DNA of 64,000 nucleotides from Bacilli bacterium (GTDB taxonomy: Bacteria > Bacillota_I > Bacilli_A > RF39 > UBA660): contig JAEDES010000003.1 in NCBI GenBank assembly GCA_016293205.1, positions 1 to 64,000 on the forward strand. The letters are read 5' to 3'. The translations under genes were made by a program, and so were the position numbers. Each line of letters opens with the position of its first letter. The first letter of the stretch is position 1. The notes under the pieces were generated by a model that was not told the DNA's origin, searched no databases, and worked only from the letters and a program-made list of their open reading frames with translations. Positions 51,798 through 61,635 of the stretch are shown here, in pieces.

Positions 51798-53453
51798 TTA
51801 TTCATGGAAATAGCTTCCTCCAATAAATTCTCTTAATATAGAATCTGCTGGAATAGCGTCTGCAGGAATTGGTAAGAATAATCTTAAGAAATTAATTAAT
51901 CTCTTAGCTTCTTCATAATATGGAGAATCACTATCTACTGAATATAGTAATGGTTCTACATATGTTTTTAATACACCAATTTCATAAATTAATGCAGAGT
52001 TGATTGTAGCATCAGCATCATCTTGGAATGGGAAGATGTATTTTTCTTCACCACGACGAACACTTGGCCATAATTTTAATGTATGGTCTACTCCATAACC
52101 TCTCGTTCTATTGTCTCTAATAATACGACGTAGTAATCTATTATCACTTGTACAAATACGGTTATGGTCATCCATATTAATTTCTGTTAATGCAGAAATA
52201 TAAATCTTATATTTTTTCTTACGATCAATATTAGTTAAAATTTTATCATCTAAGGCATGAATACCTTCAATAATCATAATGTCATCATCTGCAAATTGCA
52301 TTTCATTTTTAAATTCTTTAATTCCGGCAGCAAAGTTAAATGTTGGTACAGTAACTTTTTCTCCTCTTAATAGTGCGGCCATTTGTTTGTCAAATAATTT
52401 AACATCCATCGCTTCAAGACATTCATAGTCTGGTTTTCCATCTTCGTCTAGTGGAGTTTGGTCTCTTTCTACAAAATAATCATCCATAGAAATAACTTTT
52501 GGTGTTAAACCAAAACTTTGTAAATACATACATAATTTTCTTGATGATGTTGTTTTTCCTGAAGAAGATGGTCCCGCTACTAAGACAATTTTTACATCTT
52601 TCTTTCTTGCATTAATTTCTTGTGCTACTTGTAACATTCTATTACTTTTTAATGTTTCATCAATTTTTATTAAATCATTTATTTTACCTGTTGATACTAT
52701 TTTATTTAAATCAACAGCATTTTCTATTTTCATTATTTTGGCCCAATCACGTTGTTCTTTAAATACAGCAAACATGTTTGGTTGATGCTTATATTCTTTT
52801 ATTTTTCCATTTGAATATGTAGTTGGGAATCTTAATACAAATCCATAATCATTTACTAAAGTAAAATCAAAATCTTTTAATCTTGAAGTACTATTAGCCA
52901 TTGGACCATAGAAATAATTATATGAGTTACCTAACCTATATAAAGTAATATAACTATTAGTATTGTATTTCATTACTCCTGCTTTAGCATAGTCTTTTAT
53001 TCCATTAAAATACTTTATAGCTTCAAGACGATCAATTGTTACTTTTGAGATAGGCATGTCTGCACTAATAATTGATTTCATTGTATCTTTTAATGCTTTT
53101 AATCTGTTTTCAGTAACTTTAAATGTAGTTTCAATATAAATACCTTTATCTAATGAATGTTGAACAATTATATTGTTATCATTTCCAAATAACTTTTTAA
53201 CAGCATATACCATTATATATACAAGTCCGTTTGTATGAGCACGTCCACCTTCTCTAGATGTTAAATCTAAAAATTCAATTTCACAATCTTCTTTTAGTTT
53301 ACTTGATAATTCTTTTACTCTATTATTTACGCGTGCTAAAAGAATAGGAAACTTTTTATCTTTTTGATGTTCTGTAGCAATTTCTTCAAGAGTCACTCCT
53401 TTTGAATATGTATATTCTTGATTATTTATTTTTACTTTTACTGTTTCTATCAT
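51798..53453 (-). CDS. TGS-domain nucleoside (uridine) kinase-like protein
   Basis: This 551-residue protein has an N-terminal TGS domain (KVKINNQEYTYSKGVTLEEIA) and a threonyl-tRNA-synthetase-like second domain (TSREGGRAHTNGLVY and following). A C-terminal PRK/uridine kinase domain has Walker A GPSSSGKTTSSRKL (about 293-305), SMDDYFVERDQT and IIEGIHAL. This fusion is widespread in Firmicutes, and its substrate is not firmly known; uridine or cytidine is assumed from the kinase fold. It stands alone, divergent from clpP. Confidence 0.93.
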   Translation of the reverse strand: MIETVKVKINNQEYTYSKGVTLEEIATEHQKDKKFPILLARVNNRVKELSSKLKEDCEIEFLDLTSREGGRAHTNGLVYIMVYAVKKLFGNDNNIIVQHSLDKGIYIETTFKVTENRLKALKDTMKSIISADMPISKVTIDRLEAIKYFNGIKDYAKAGVMKYNTNSYITLYRLGNSYNYFYGPMANSTSRLKDFDFTLVNDYGFVLRFPTTYSNGKIKEYKHQPNMFAVFKEQRDWAKIMKIENAVDLNKIVSTGKINDLIKIDETLKSNRMLQVAQEINARKKDVKIVLVAGPSSSGKTTSSRKLCMYLQSFGLTPKVISMDDYFVERDQTPLDEDGKPDYECLEAMDVKLFDKQMAALLRGEKVTVPTFNFAAGIKEFKNEMQFADDDIMIIEGIHALDDKILTNIDRKKKYKIYISALTEINMDDHNRICTSDNRLLRRIIRDNRTRGYGVDHTLKLWPSVRRGEEKYIFPFQDDADATINSALIYEIGVLKTYVEPLLYSVDSDSPYYEEAKRLINFLRLFLPIPADAIPADSILREFIGGSYFHE

Positions 53454-53560
53454 TAGACCACCCTTTTTCTCATCTTGTTATCATTATAGCATATTTTGTA
53501 GATTTAAAATATGTATAAATGTATTTGTTTACACAATAATATGTATAGGTGATATTATTT

Positions 53561-54133
53561 ATGAATTTAATTCCAGTTGTTGTTGATAAAGAAATTAATG
53601 GTGAAAGAAGTTATGATATTTATTCTAGATTGTTAAAAGAAAGAATTATTTTTATTAGTGGAGAGATTAATGATAATCTTGCAAATACTGTTATTGCTGA
53701 ACTATTGTATTTAGATTCTATTAATCATGAAGATATTTCTATTTACATTAATTCTCCAGGTGGAGTGATTACTGCTGGTATGGCAATATATGACACCATG
53801 CAATTTATAAAAAGTGATGTTGTTACTATTTGTATGGGAATGGCAGCAAGTATGGCCGCTTTCTTATTATCTAGTGGTACTCGCGGTAAGAGATTTATTT
53901 TGCCTCATGCAGATGTTATGATTCATCAACCTTTAGGTGGTGCAGAAGGACAAGCTACTGATATTAAGATTGCTTGTGACCGTATTTTAAATTTAAGAAA
54001 TCGTTTAAATAATATCTTGGCTGATAATACAGGTAAAGCTTTATCTCAAATAGAAGAAGATACTGAAAGAGATAATTATTTAAATGCAGAAGAAGCTTTA
54101 GAATATGGACTTGTTGATAAAATTATAAAATAA
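53561..54133 (+). CDS. clpP: ATP-dependent Clp protease proteolytic subunit
   Basis: This 190-residue serine peptidase forms the ClpP barrel. Catalytic Ser is in [14 protein letters not shown], His in [10 protein letters not shown], and the oxyanion NSPGG is present. Start ATG 53561 (MNLIPVVV) is seven bases from AGGTGAT; the in-frame GTG at 53549 overlaps that site. The processing Asp/active Asp in the tail region ([20 protein letters not shown]) is standard. No CtsR boxes were seen in the short upstream gap. Confidence 0.97.
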   Translation: MNLIPVVVDKEINGERSYDIYSRLLKERIIFISGEINDNLANTVIAELLYLDSINHEDISIYINSPGGVITAGMAIYDTMQFIKSDVVTICMGMAASMAAFLLSSGTRGKRFILPHADVMIHQPLGGAEGQATDIKIACDRILNLRNRLNNILADNTGKALSQIEEDTERDNYLNAEEALEYGLVDKIIK

Positions 54134-54152
54134 AAAAGGACTTAGTCCTTTT
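54134..54152. terminator. Bidirectional terminator
   Basis: AAAAGGAC-TTA-GTCCTTTT between the convergent clpP and whiA genes. Confidence 0.85.
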
Positions 54153-55089
54153 CTTTTTGTCTATGTTTTTCTAATTGTTCTGCTAGATCTTTTATTTTTC
54201 TAAGACGATGATTTAATCCTGATTTAGAAAGTTTCTTATTAGTTTCAAAAGAAATAATTTCTGCTAATTCTTTTAATGAAGCCTCTGGATATTTTTTTCT
54301 ATATTCAAGCGTTTCTCTAGTTTTATCATCTAATAAATCTATACTTGCAGTTTCTTCAATTATCTTTATTTGTTCTAATTGTTCTGTTGCAGTTGCAACA
54401 ATGCGATCAATATTTGCTTGTTCACAATTATTTAATCTATTAGTTTGATTTTTCTTATCACGATATACTCTTACATCTTCATAATAAAGAACAGCATTGT
54501 TTGCTCCAAGAATTCTTATAAAGTCACTTATTTTTTCAGCTTCTTTAATATAAATCATGTAACCTTTATCTCTTCCTAAAATTTTAGCATTTAAATCGAA
54601 TAAGTTTAATAATTTTTGTACAAAGATGGATTCTTCTGGAGTGGATATAAATAATTCCATATGATATCTTGATGTTTTCGGATCATTTATACTTCCACAT
54701 GTTAAGAATACTCCTCTTAGATAGGCTCTTATTTCTTCATTTGCACCTACTATGTATGTTGGAACTGTATCCAATTTATTATTATCTTTATCTATTAGAC
54801 CAATATCTTGAAGTATTTTATTTACTTTTTGATCTACTACTAAAGCATATAATTCTTTTTTACTGAAATTATTATTATCTTTAGTTGTAATATCTATATT
54901 TATTTCATAAATTGTTTTTAAGAAATTTTGTACTCTTTCAATAGTTGTTTTATTTTCTGTTGTTAATGTAATTGTATCTTCTATAAAGATTGCATTATTT
55001 CTAATGAATCCTGCTAGTTCGGCAATTATTTCTGATTCAGTATTATTAATACTTGAAATTTCTTCTTTTATTTTTGTTGTATATGACAT
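54142..55089 (-). CDS. whiA: WhiA-family DNA-binding protein
   Basis: This 315-residue protein has the LAGLIDADG-homing-endonuclease-like N-terminal domain seen in WhiA (ELAGFIRNNAIFIED, then AYLRGVFLTCGSINDPKTSRYHME). A C-terminal HTH (SLKELAEIISFETNKKLSKSGLNHRLRKI) follows. In Bacilli WhiA affects cell division and chromosome segregation. Its start overlaps the yvcK stop by one base, part of the conserved yvcK-whiA pair; rapZ, normally upstream, is absent, and lgt takes its place. Confidence 0.95.
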   Translation of the reverse strand: MSYTTKIKEEISSINNTESEIIAELAGFIRNNAIFIEDTITLTTENKTTIERVQNFLKTIYEINIDITTKDNNNFSKKELYALVVDQKVNKILQDIGLIDKDNNKLDTVPTYIVGANEEIRAYLRGVFLTCGSINDPKTSRYHMELFISTPEESIFVQKLLNLFDLNAKILGRDKGYMIYIKEAEKISDFIRILGANNAVLYYEDVRVYRDKKNQTNRLNNCEQANIDRIVATATEQLEQIKIIEETASIDLLDDKTRETLEYRKKYPEASLKELAEIISFETNKKLSKSGLNHRLRKIKDLAEQLEKHRQKEKD

Positions 55090-56042
55090 TAGTCTCTCAT
55101 TAAGTAAGAGAATATTAATGAACTAAGCTTTAAACTATTATGTCTTAGAATGTTATCTTCAACAATAATAAGGTCATCTTCTATTAGTTCTACTCCTACT
55201 TTTTCTAATTCTTCATAATCAATAATTACCGGTTCTTTTTGCTCTTCTGTTTCATATTTTTTAGCGATTTCTTTATCAAGTTTTGTATTACTTGCAATAA
55301 CTGCATCTACTTTTTTATTATCTAAATATCTATTTAATAATTTAACGTGATCACTTACTGTGAAATCATCTGTTTCTCCAGGTTGTGTTACTACGTTACA
55401 TAGATACATTATTGGCGCTTTAGCTTCTTTTAATACTTCTTTTACTTCTTTACACATAACATTTGGTAAGACACTTGTATAAAGACTTCCCATACTAAAA
55501 ATTATTAAGTCAGCTTCTTTTAGAGCAGTTAATACTTCAGGTAATACTTTTGGTTCTTCTTTATAATATATTTTTTCAAATTGGCGTCTTGCCATTGTTA
55601 TTTCTTCTTCACCTTCGATGATATTTCCATCTAAGTCTTTTCCCATTAAAGTAAGATTTGAATCTTCTGAAATAGGTAATACTGTATGACGTACATCTAA
55701 TAATTTACTTAAACTTGCAATTGAATCTTTTAAGCTTCCTGTGATATCTAACATTGAAGTTAAAATTAAGTTTCCTACAGCATGTCCATCTAAATCACTA
55801 AATGTATTAAATCTGTATGACATCATCTTTTTGATTGGTTCATCAATTCCAGATAATGATGTTATTACTTTTCTTATATCTCCAACTGCTGGAGTATGAA
55901 ATTCTTTTCTAAGTTTACCAGTTGAACGTCCATTATCAGAAACAGTAATTACTGCTGTTATATCAACTGGAAAATCTTTTAAACCTTTTAGTAAGTAAGA
56001 GATACCTGTTCCCCCACCCATTACTACTACTTTTTTATACAT
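55089..56042 (-). CDS. yvcK: YvcK/GlmR-family regulator of carbon and cell-wall metabolism
   Basis: This is a 317-residue CofD-like protein. VVVMGGGTGISYLLKGLKDFPVDITAVITVSDNGRSTG is the nucleotide-sugar-binding start; PAVGDIRKVITSLS and DGHAVGNLIL follow. In Bacillus the homologue (GlmR) binds UDP-GlcNAc and adjusts flux into the cell wall. Here it is coupled to whiA and lies nine bases after lgt. Confidence 0.96.
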   Translation of the reverse strand: MYKKVVVMGGGTGISYLLKGLKDFPVDITAVITVSDNGRSTGKLRKEFHTPAVGDIRKVITSLSGIDEPIKKMMSYRFNTFSDLDGHAVGNLILTSMLDITGSLKDSIASLSKLLDVRHTVLPISEDSNLTLMGKDLDGNIIEGEEEITMARRQFEKIYYKEEPKVLPEVLTALKEADLIIFSMGSLYTSVLPNVMCKEVKEVLKEAKAPIMYLCNVVTQPGETDDFTVSDHVKLLNRYLDNKKVDAVIASNTKLDKEIAKKYETEEQKEPVIIDYEELEKVGVELIEDDLIIVEDNILRHNSLKLSSLIFSYLMRD

Positions 56043-56051
56043 AATCCACCT

Positions 56052-56894
56052 CTAGTTTAGGTATAGATCCCCCTGATCGTCAGTTTCAAAATACCTAGTT
56101 TTCCCCTTATAGTATGTATCTTTTCTTTCTTCTTTTTTATATTTAAAGATACACATGAAATATAATCCTGCAAAGACAAAGATGACTGAAACTATTTGAG
56201 CGATTTTTACACTTCCTATCATAAGTGAGTCTGCTCTTAATGCTTCTACTGCGAATCTTTCGATACCATACCAGAATAAATAGAATCCTGTTAATTGTCC
56301 TCTTCTTAAATATTTATATTTTCTTACTATTAACATTGCAAGGAATCCAAATAAACACCATAATGATTCATAGAAGAATGTTGGTTGTCTATATTCACCC
56401 ATTATATACATTCCATTTATAACAAATTCAGGAATTCCTAATTTTTGTAATGCAGCAAATGATGTAACAGCACCATATGCTTCTCCATTGAAGAAGTTTC
56501 CCCAACGTCCAATTGCTTGTCCTAGTATTAATCCCACAACTAACATATCTAATATTTTAAGGGCATATACTTTATGTTTACGACAATAAATAATTGTAAA
56601 AATTAATGCAGCAAGAATACCACCATGTATAGCAATTCCGCCATTCCAAATTTTAAATATTTCTATTGGATTAGCTAGATAATAATCTAAGTTGAACAAT
56701 ACGTAGTATGCTCTTGCACCAATAACACCAAATATTATGATATTGAATGCTAAATTTATAAAAAATTCTTCATCTACTTTTGTTTTTTTGAATTCTTTAT
56801 ATACAACTATGCTTCCTGCTAAAAGTGCTAAAAACATAAAGATTGAATACCAATAAATTTGGATAATACCTAAGTCTAACGCTATTCTATTCAT
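56052..56894 (-). CDS. lgt: Prolipoprotein diacylglyceryl transferase
   Basis: This is a 280-residue membrane enzyme with about seven helices. It attaches diacylglycerol to the lipobox Cys of prolipoproteins. NGGIAIHGGILAAL (with the essential His), and GRWGNFFNGEAYG (the Lgt signature Arg and Asn) are visible. The C-terminal tail is cytoplasmic and charged. Follows uvrA by 17 bases. Confidence 0.96.
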   Translation of the reverse strand: MNRIALDLGIIQIYWYSIFMFLALLAGSIVVYKEFKKTKVDEEFFINLAFNIIIFGVIGARAYYVLFNLDYYLANPIEIFKIWNGGIAIHGGILAALIFTIIYCRKHKVYALKILDMLVVGLILGQAIGRWGNFFNGEAYGAVTSFAALQKLGIPEFVINGMYIMGEYRQPTFFYESLWCLFGFLAMLIVRKYKYLRRGQLTGFYLFWYGIERFAVEALRADSLMIGSVKIAQIVSVIFVFAGLYFMCIFKYKKEERKDTYYKGKTRYFETDDQGDLYLN

Positions 56895-56911
56895 AAATTA
56901 CCCTCTTCATT

Positions 56912-59725
56912 CTATAAGATCTTTTTTAAGAACTGTCCTGTATATGATTCTTTTACTTTAGCAACTTCTTCTGGAGTTCCTTCGGCAACAATAGTTCCTC
57001 CTCCATCTCCACCTTCTGGACCTAAGTCAATTATATGGTCGGCTACTTTAATCACATCTAGGTTATGTTCTATTACTATTACTGTATCTTTATTATCTAC
57101 TATTTTCTGTAAAATTGCAAGTAAACGCTTAATGTCATCAGTATGTAGACCTGTTGTTGGTTCATCTAGTACAAATAGTGTTTTTCCTGTTGCTTTCTTT
57201 TGTAATTCTTTTGCAAGTTTTACTCTTTCTGCTTCTCCTCCGGATAGTGTTGGAGCACTTTGTCCTAATTTAATATATCCTAAACCAACTTCTTCTAGAA
57301 CTTTTAGTTTGTTTTTAATTTTTGGTACGTTTTCAAAAAATTTTAATGCTTCAGATACTCTCATATCTAATACTTCTGCAATATTTTTATCTTTATATTT
57401 TATATTTAATGTTTCCATATTGTATCTTGTACCATGACATACTTCACATGGAACATATACATCTGGTAAGAAATGCATTTCTATTTTCTTTACTCCGTCT
57501 CCACGACAGGCTTCACAACGTCCGCCTTTTACGTTGAATGAGAATCTATTTTTTTCAAATCCATACATTTTTGCTTCTTTAGTTGTTGTGAATAGAGTTC
57601 TGATATCATCAAATACTCCTGTATATGTTGCTGGATTTGATCTTGGAGTTCTTCCAATAGGATTTTGTGAGATTGCTACTAGTTTATCTAAGTTTTCAAT
57701 ACCTAGTATTTTATCAAACTTACCTGGTCTTTCTTTTGAATGATATAGTTTTTGTGACACTTCTTTACAAAGTATTTCATTAATCAAGCTACTCTTTCCA
57801 CTACCAGATACTCCTGTAATACATGTAAATGTTCCTAGCGGAATATCTACATCTATATTTTTTAAGTTATTTTCTTTTGCACCTCTAATTTTTAAGTATT
57901 TTTTAGTACCTTTTCTTCTTTCTTTTGGTACTTCAATACTTTTTTTACCACTTAAGTATTGTCCAGTTATACTATTTTCGTTGTTCATTACTTCTTGTGG
58001 AGTTCCTTCAGCAACTATTTTTCCTCCAGCATCTCCTGCTCCTGGTCCAATATCTACAAGATAGTCACTTGCTAGCATTGTATCTGAATCGTGTTCTACA
58101 ACAATTAATGTATTTCCTAAATCACGCATTTCTTGCATTGATTTAATTAGTTTTTCATTATCTCTTTGATGCAGTCCAATACTTGGTTCATCTAATACAT
58201 ATAATACTCCTGTTAATCTAGAACCAATTTGTGTTGCAAGTCTAATACGTTGTGCTTCTCCACCTGATAAAGTTCCAGCACTTCTATTTAAAGTTAGATA
58301 TTCTAATCCTACATTTGATAAGAATTCTAGTCTTGAATTAATTTCTTTTAAAATTAAGTCTGCAATTTTAGCTTGTTCTTCAGTTAATTTCATTGTTTTA
58401 TATGAGTTTAGCATTTCTTTAATACTCATACATGTTACTTCATAGATATTTTTCTTATCAATTTTTACTGATAATACATCTTCAGATAATCTTGCTCCAT
58501 GACATGTATCACATTCATATTCAACCATGTAGTTTTCTAACCAATCCCTTATCCATGTTGAACTTGTTTCCATATATCTTCTTTCAAGGTTATTAATTAT
58601 TCCTTCGTAGAAGTCTTTTGAATTATATTGATTTCCACTTTTTGATTGATATTTGAAACTAATTATTTCATCTGAACCATATAAAACTAATTCTTGATGT
58701 CTTTGAGTTAGACTTTTCCATGGCTTAGTCATACTTATTTTGTAATGTTTACACATACATTCAAGTTTTTTATAATCCAATCCTTCTGGATCGTCTGTTA
58801 ATGTTTTTATACATCCTTCTGCGATCGATAAAGTATCATCTGGAATTAGTAAGTCTTTATCTATTTGTAATTTTACTCCTAATCCTTTACAGTCTGGACA
58901 TGCTCCATATGGAGCATTGAAACTAAATATTCTTGGTTCTAATTCTGATAAAGAGAAATTACAATGAGGACAAGCAAAATGTTCTGAGAATAATAACTCT
59001 TCTGCATTATCTCCTAATATTTGAATGATTACTTTTCCATTTGATAATTTTGTTGAAGCTTCTATTGCTTCAAATAGTCTACTTCTTGAATCTTCTTTTA
59101 ATACTAATCTATCTATTACAACTTCGATTGTATCTTTTTTATTTTTATCTAAAGTAATTTCTTCACTTAAATCTAATATTTCATTATTTACTCTTACTCT
59201 TGTATATCCATCTTTTCTTAGTTTATCTAATAAATCTTTATGTGTACCTTTTTCACCTTCTACTATTGGTGACATAATTATTAACTTTGTTCCTAATGGG
59301 TATTCTAATACTTTATTTGTCATTTCTTCGATGCTTTGAGAAGAGATTGGAATATTATGTGTTGGACAATATGGTACTCCTACTCTTGCAAACAAAAGTC
59401 TTAAGTAATCATATATTTCTGTTACAGTTCCTACTGTTGAACGTGGATTATTTGATGTTGTTTTTTGATCAATACTTATTGCAGGAGATAATCCTTCAAT
59501 ACTATCAACATCAGGTTTTTCTGAACCACCTAAAAATTGTCTAGCATATGCAGATAAACTTTCTACGTAGCGTCTTTGTCCTTCGGCGTAGATTGTATCA
59601 AATGCTAAACTACTTTTACCACTACCTGATAAACCAGTCATTACGATTAGTTTATTTTTTGGTAATTCTATATTTACATTTTTTAAATTATTTTCACGTG
59701 CACCTTTAACGATAATTTTATCCAT
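56912..59725 (-). CDS. uvrA: UvrABC excinuclease subunit A
   Basis: This 937-residue damage-recognition ATPase has two ABC modules. The first P-loop is TGLSGSGKSSLAFDT; zinc clusters are CPHCNFSL...ACPDCKG and, in the second half, CEACRGDG...VPCEVCHG. LSGGEAQR and LSGGEAER are the two signatures. It recruits UvrB to bulky lesions. uvrB lies 2.6 kb upstream across three other genes, an unusual separation. Confidence 0.98.
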   Translation of the reverse strand: MDKIIVKGARENNLKNVNIELPKNKLIVMTGLSGSGKSSLAFDTIYAEGQRRYVESLSAYARQFLGGSEKPDVDSIEGLSPAISIDQKTTSNNPRSTVGTVTEIYDYLRLLFARVGVPYCPTHNIPISSQSIEEMTNKVLEYPLGTKLIIMSPIVEGEKGTHKDLLDKLRKDGYTRVRVNNEILDLSEEITLDKNKKDTIEVVIDRLVLKEDSRSRLFEAIEASTKLSNGKVIIQILGDNAEELLFSEHFACPHCNFSLSELEPRIFSFNAPYGACPDCKGLGVKLQIDKDLLIPDDTLSIAEGCIKTLTDDPEGLDYKKLECMCKHYKISMTKPWKSLTQRHQELVLYGSDEIISFKYQSKSGNQYNSKDFYEGIINNLERRYMETSSTWIRDWLENYMVEYECDTCHGARLSEDVLSVKIDKKNIYEVTCMSIKEMLNSYKTMKLTEEQAKIADLILKEINSRLEFLSNVGLEYLTLNRSAGTLSGGEAQRIRLATQIGSRLTGVLYVLDEPSIGLHQRDNEKLIKSMQEMRDLGNTLIVVEHDSDTMLASDYLVDIGPGAGDAGGKIVAEGTPQEVMNNENSITGQYLSGKKSIEVPKERRKGTKKYLKIRGAKENNLKNIDVDIPLGTFTCITGVSGSGKSSLINEILCKEVSQKLYHSKERPGKFDKILGIENLDKLVAISQNPIGRTPRSNPATYTGVFDDIRTLFTTTKEAKMYGFEKNRFSFNVKGGRCEACRGDGVKKIEMHFLPDVYVPCEVCHGTRYNMETLNIKYKDKNIAEVLDMRVSEALKFFENVPKIKNKLKVLEEVGLGYIKLGQSAPTLSGGEAERVKLAKELQKKATGKTLFVLDEPTTGLHTDDIKRLLAILQKIVDNKDTVIVIEHNLDVIKVADHIIDLGPEGGDGGGTIVAEGTPEEVAKVKESYTGQFLKKIL

Positions 59726-59780
59726 AATATCACCTGTTTCATATTATAACACAAATTGTTATTTTTACTTATAAAAAAAA

Positions 59781-59801
59781 GAAATTTGATTAGCAAATTT
59801 C
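59781..59801 (-). terminator. Terminator after the 328-residue gene
   Basis: GAAATTTG (59781-59788) and CAAATTTC (59794-59801) form a stem; a run of T follows on the minus strand. It ends the uvrB-to-59804 transcript before uvrA. Confidence 0.8.
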
Positions 59802-59803
59802 TC

Positions 59804-60790
59804 TTATCTTCTATTTGATTTTTTTATTTCTTCATCAGTTATCTTGTAAACAGAATCATATATATTTCCACCTATGGCGATTGGAAGTAATCCGATAAAT
59901 CCACCTTGGAAAGCATATTCATTTCCGGCACCATTATATTCTCTTTCTAAAACTGATGCATATGTATTATTTGGATTTGCAGCAGCTTCATATACTTCTT
60001 TATCTGGGCATTTTCCAAATATTACATTATATCTATGAATTCCAGGAATTGCTAGCGCTAAGGCTACTTGAACTCTTCCATCTGGTAGTTTTATATAATC
60101 CGCTACTGTTGTTCCAGGAGCAACTGGCATATCAATTGTTCTTGCTGGAATTTCTTCTGATAAAGAATCTCTTTGTTCTGTAGTAACAATTCTTGTAATT
60201 TCATCTTGTACTTCTCTAAATAATAATGGTTTTTTGAATTCAAATTCAGTATTTCCACTTACTCTATATACATTAAATAAATGTTCATAAGTTACTTGTG
60301 GAGTTGGTACTTTACCTTGATTGTGTTGATCATATTGATATGTTGTATATAAATCATGTTCAAATGTTACATGAGGAATTCCATCGAAAGCTGCATAGTG
60401 TCTATCAGGGTATTGTCTTGCTGCTGCAACTGCTTGTGGTTGCGTGAAGAATTCTCCTTCTACTTCTGCTTGATTTGCAATCTCTTGAATTTGTTCATAT
60501 GCTTCTGTCATATCTTGACCTGGTTCTAATAATACTGCAGATAAAATTACGTTTGGTAATCTATCTGGTAATACTTCACCTAATAATTCAGCATTTTCAA
60601 AATCTATATTATGATATGGAATTTTACATAATGTTCCACCTATTTCTGCTATAGGTGTAATGCAAGTAGAATCTCCATCTGCATATACTAATATGCTAAA
60701 GCAATTTCCATCTAGTCTATACCTTTGTACAGCAATTGCAGTTACTTGGTGTACTGAACCATCAGGATAAATAATAGTAATATTCTTCAT
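59804..60790 (-). CDS. Conserved-looking protein of unknown function (328 aa)
   Basis: This 328-residue soluble-looking protein is noticeably richer in Asp, Glu, Pro, Gly and His than neighbouring gene products. It starts with beta-strand-like text (ITIIYPDGSVHQVTAIAVQRY) and has a central helical segment (residues 93-130). Later stretches include FDGIPHVTFEHDLYTTYQYDQ and a Gly-rich end (FQGGFIGLLPIAIGGNIYDSVYK). I recognise no domain. It is 15 bases downstream of the radical SAM gene, in one transcript with the YfiH-like gene and uvrB. Confidence 0.7.
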   Translation of the reverse strand: MKNITIIYPDGSVHQVTAIAVQRYRLDGNCFSILVYADGDSTCITPIAEIGGTLCKIPYHNIDFENAELLGEVLPDRLPNVILSAVLLEPGQDMTEAYEQIQEIANQAEVEGEFFTQPQAVAAARQYPDRHYAAFDGIPHVTFEHDLYTTYQYDQHNQGKVPTPQVTYEHLFNVYRVSGNTEFEFKKPLLFREVQDEITRIVTTEQRDSLSEEIPARTIDMPVAPGTTVADYIKLPDGRVQVALALAIPGIHRYNVIFGKCPDKEVYEAAANPNNTYASVLEREYNGAGNEYAFQGGFIGLLPIAIGGNIYDSVYKITDEEIKKSNRR

Positions 60791-60804
60791 TTTATCATTC
60801 CTTT

Positions 60805-61635
60805 TTATAAATATTTTCTCTCTTTATAAGTACATGATTGACATAATTTTTCAGATGGTTTTCTATCTTGAAATGATTTTTGTAATCTTTTATATCTCTC
60901 ACTATATATTATATCATCAATTTCGTCATTGTAAATGTTCCCTAAATTAATTATTCCATTGCTGTCAAGACAACATGGGACAACTGTTCCATCTACTAAT
61001 ATTGCAATATGTGTTTTTAAAGCATAACAGAATCCACAACTATTGTGATTTGTTATTGATGGCCAATCAAATTCATTATCTTTATCCACATAAATTTTGT
61101 CTTTTATTTTTATGTTTTTTTCATTTTTTATTTTATCCACAATATTTGGGGAAAGATTATAGTACTCGGCTATTTTATCCACTGTACTTGTGGATTTTTC
61201 ATCTAATGAACCATCTTTTAAAGTCCATAATCTATAAATAATAGTTTTATTTATTTTATCAACAGATTTAAATATATTTTCTAAGTAGTTTGGATAATTA
61301 TTTTCTGAATGTAAAGAAAAATTTATTTTTGTTAAACTTTTCTTATCCTTTATCTTGTCTACTAATTGTGGAAATAAAGTTCCATTAGTTGTTATGTTTA
61401 CTTTTAAGTTATTTTCTTCTGCGATATCTAGAAAATCTACTAAGTTTGGATGAATCAATGGTTCTCCTTTTACATGCAAGTAGATTGTATCTGTTTTATC
61501 TTTTATTTTAGAAATAATTAATTTAAATTCTTCTATAGTCATATTACGTAATGGTTTTTCTATTTTACTGCAGAATGAACAACTTAAATTACATCTATTT
61601 GTTATCTCAATATATATTTTTTTATACTTCTTCAT
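60805..61635 (-). CDS. Radical SAM/SPASM-domain protein
   Basis: This 276-residue enzyme has the iron-sulfur motif Cys15-x3-Cys19-x2-Cys22 (NRCNLSCSFC), a GEP motif (VKGEPLIHP) for SAM binding, and C-terminal Cys groups (CGFCYALK, VPCCLD, CQSCTYKE) of a SPASM-type auxiliary cluster. Substrate unknown: SPASM enzymes often modify peptides or proteins. Its ATG overlaps the upstream YfiH-like gene by 14 bases. No small precursor-peptide gene is obvious beside it. Confidence 0.88.
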   Translation of the reverse strand: MKKYKKIYIEITNRCNLSCSFCSKIEKPLRNMTIEEFKLIISKIKDKTDTIYLHVKGEPLIHPNLVDFLDIAEENNLKVNITTNGTLFPQLVDKIKDKKSLTKINFSLHSENNYPNYLENIFKSVDKINKTIIYRLWTLKDGSLDEKSTSTVDKIAEYYNLSPNIVDKIKNEKNIKIKDKIYVDKDNEFDWPSITNHNSCGFCYALKTHIAILVDGTVVPCCLDSNGIINLGNIYNDEIDDIIYSERYKRLQKSFQDRKPSEKLCQSCTYKERKYL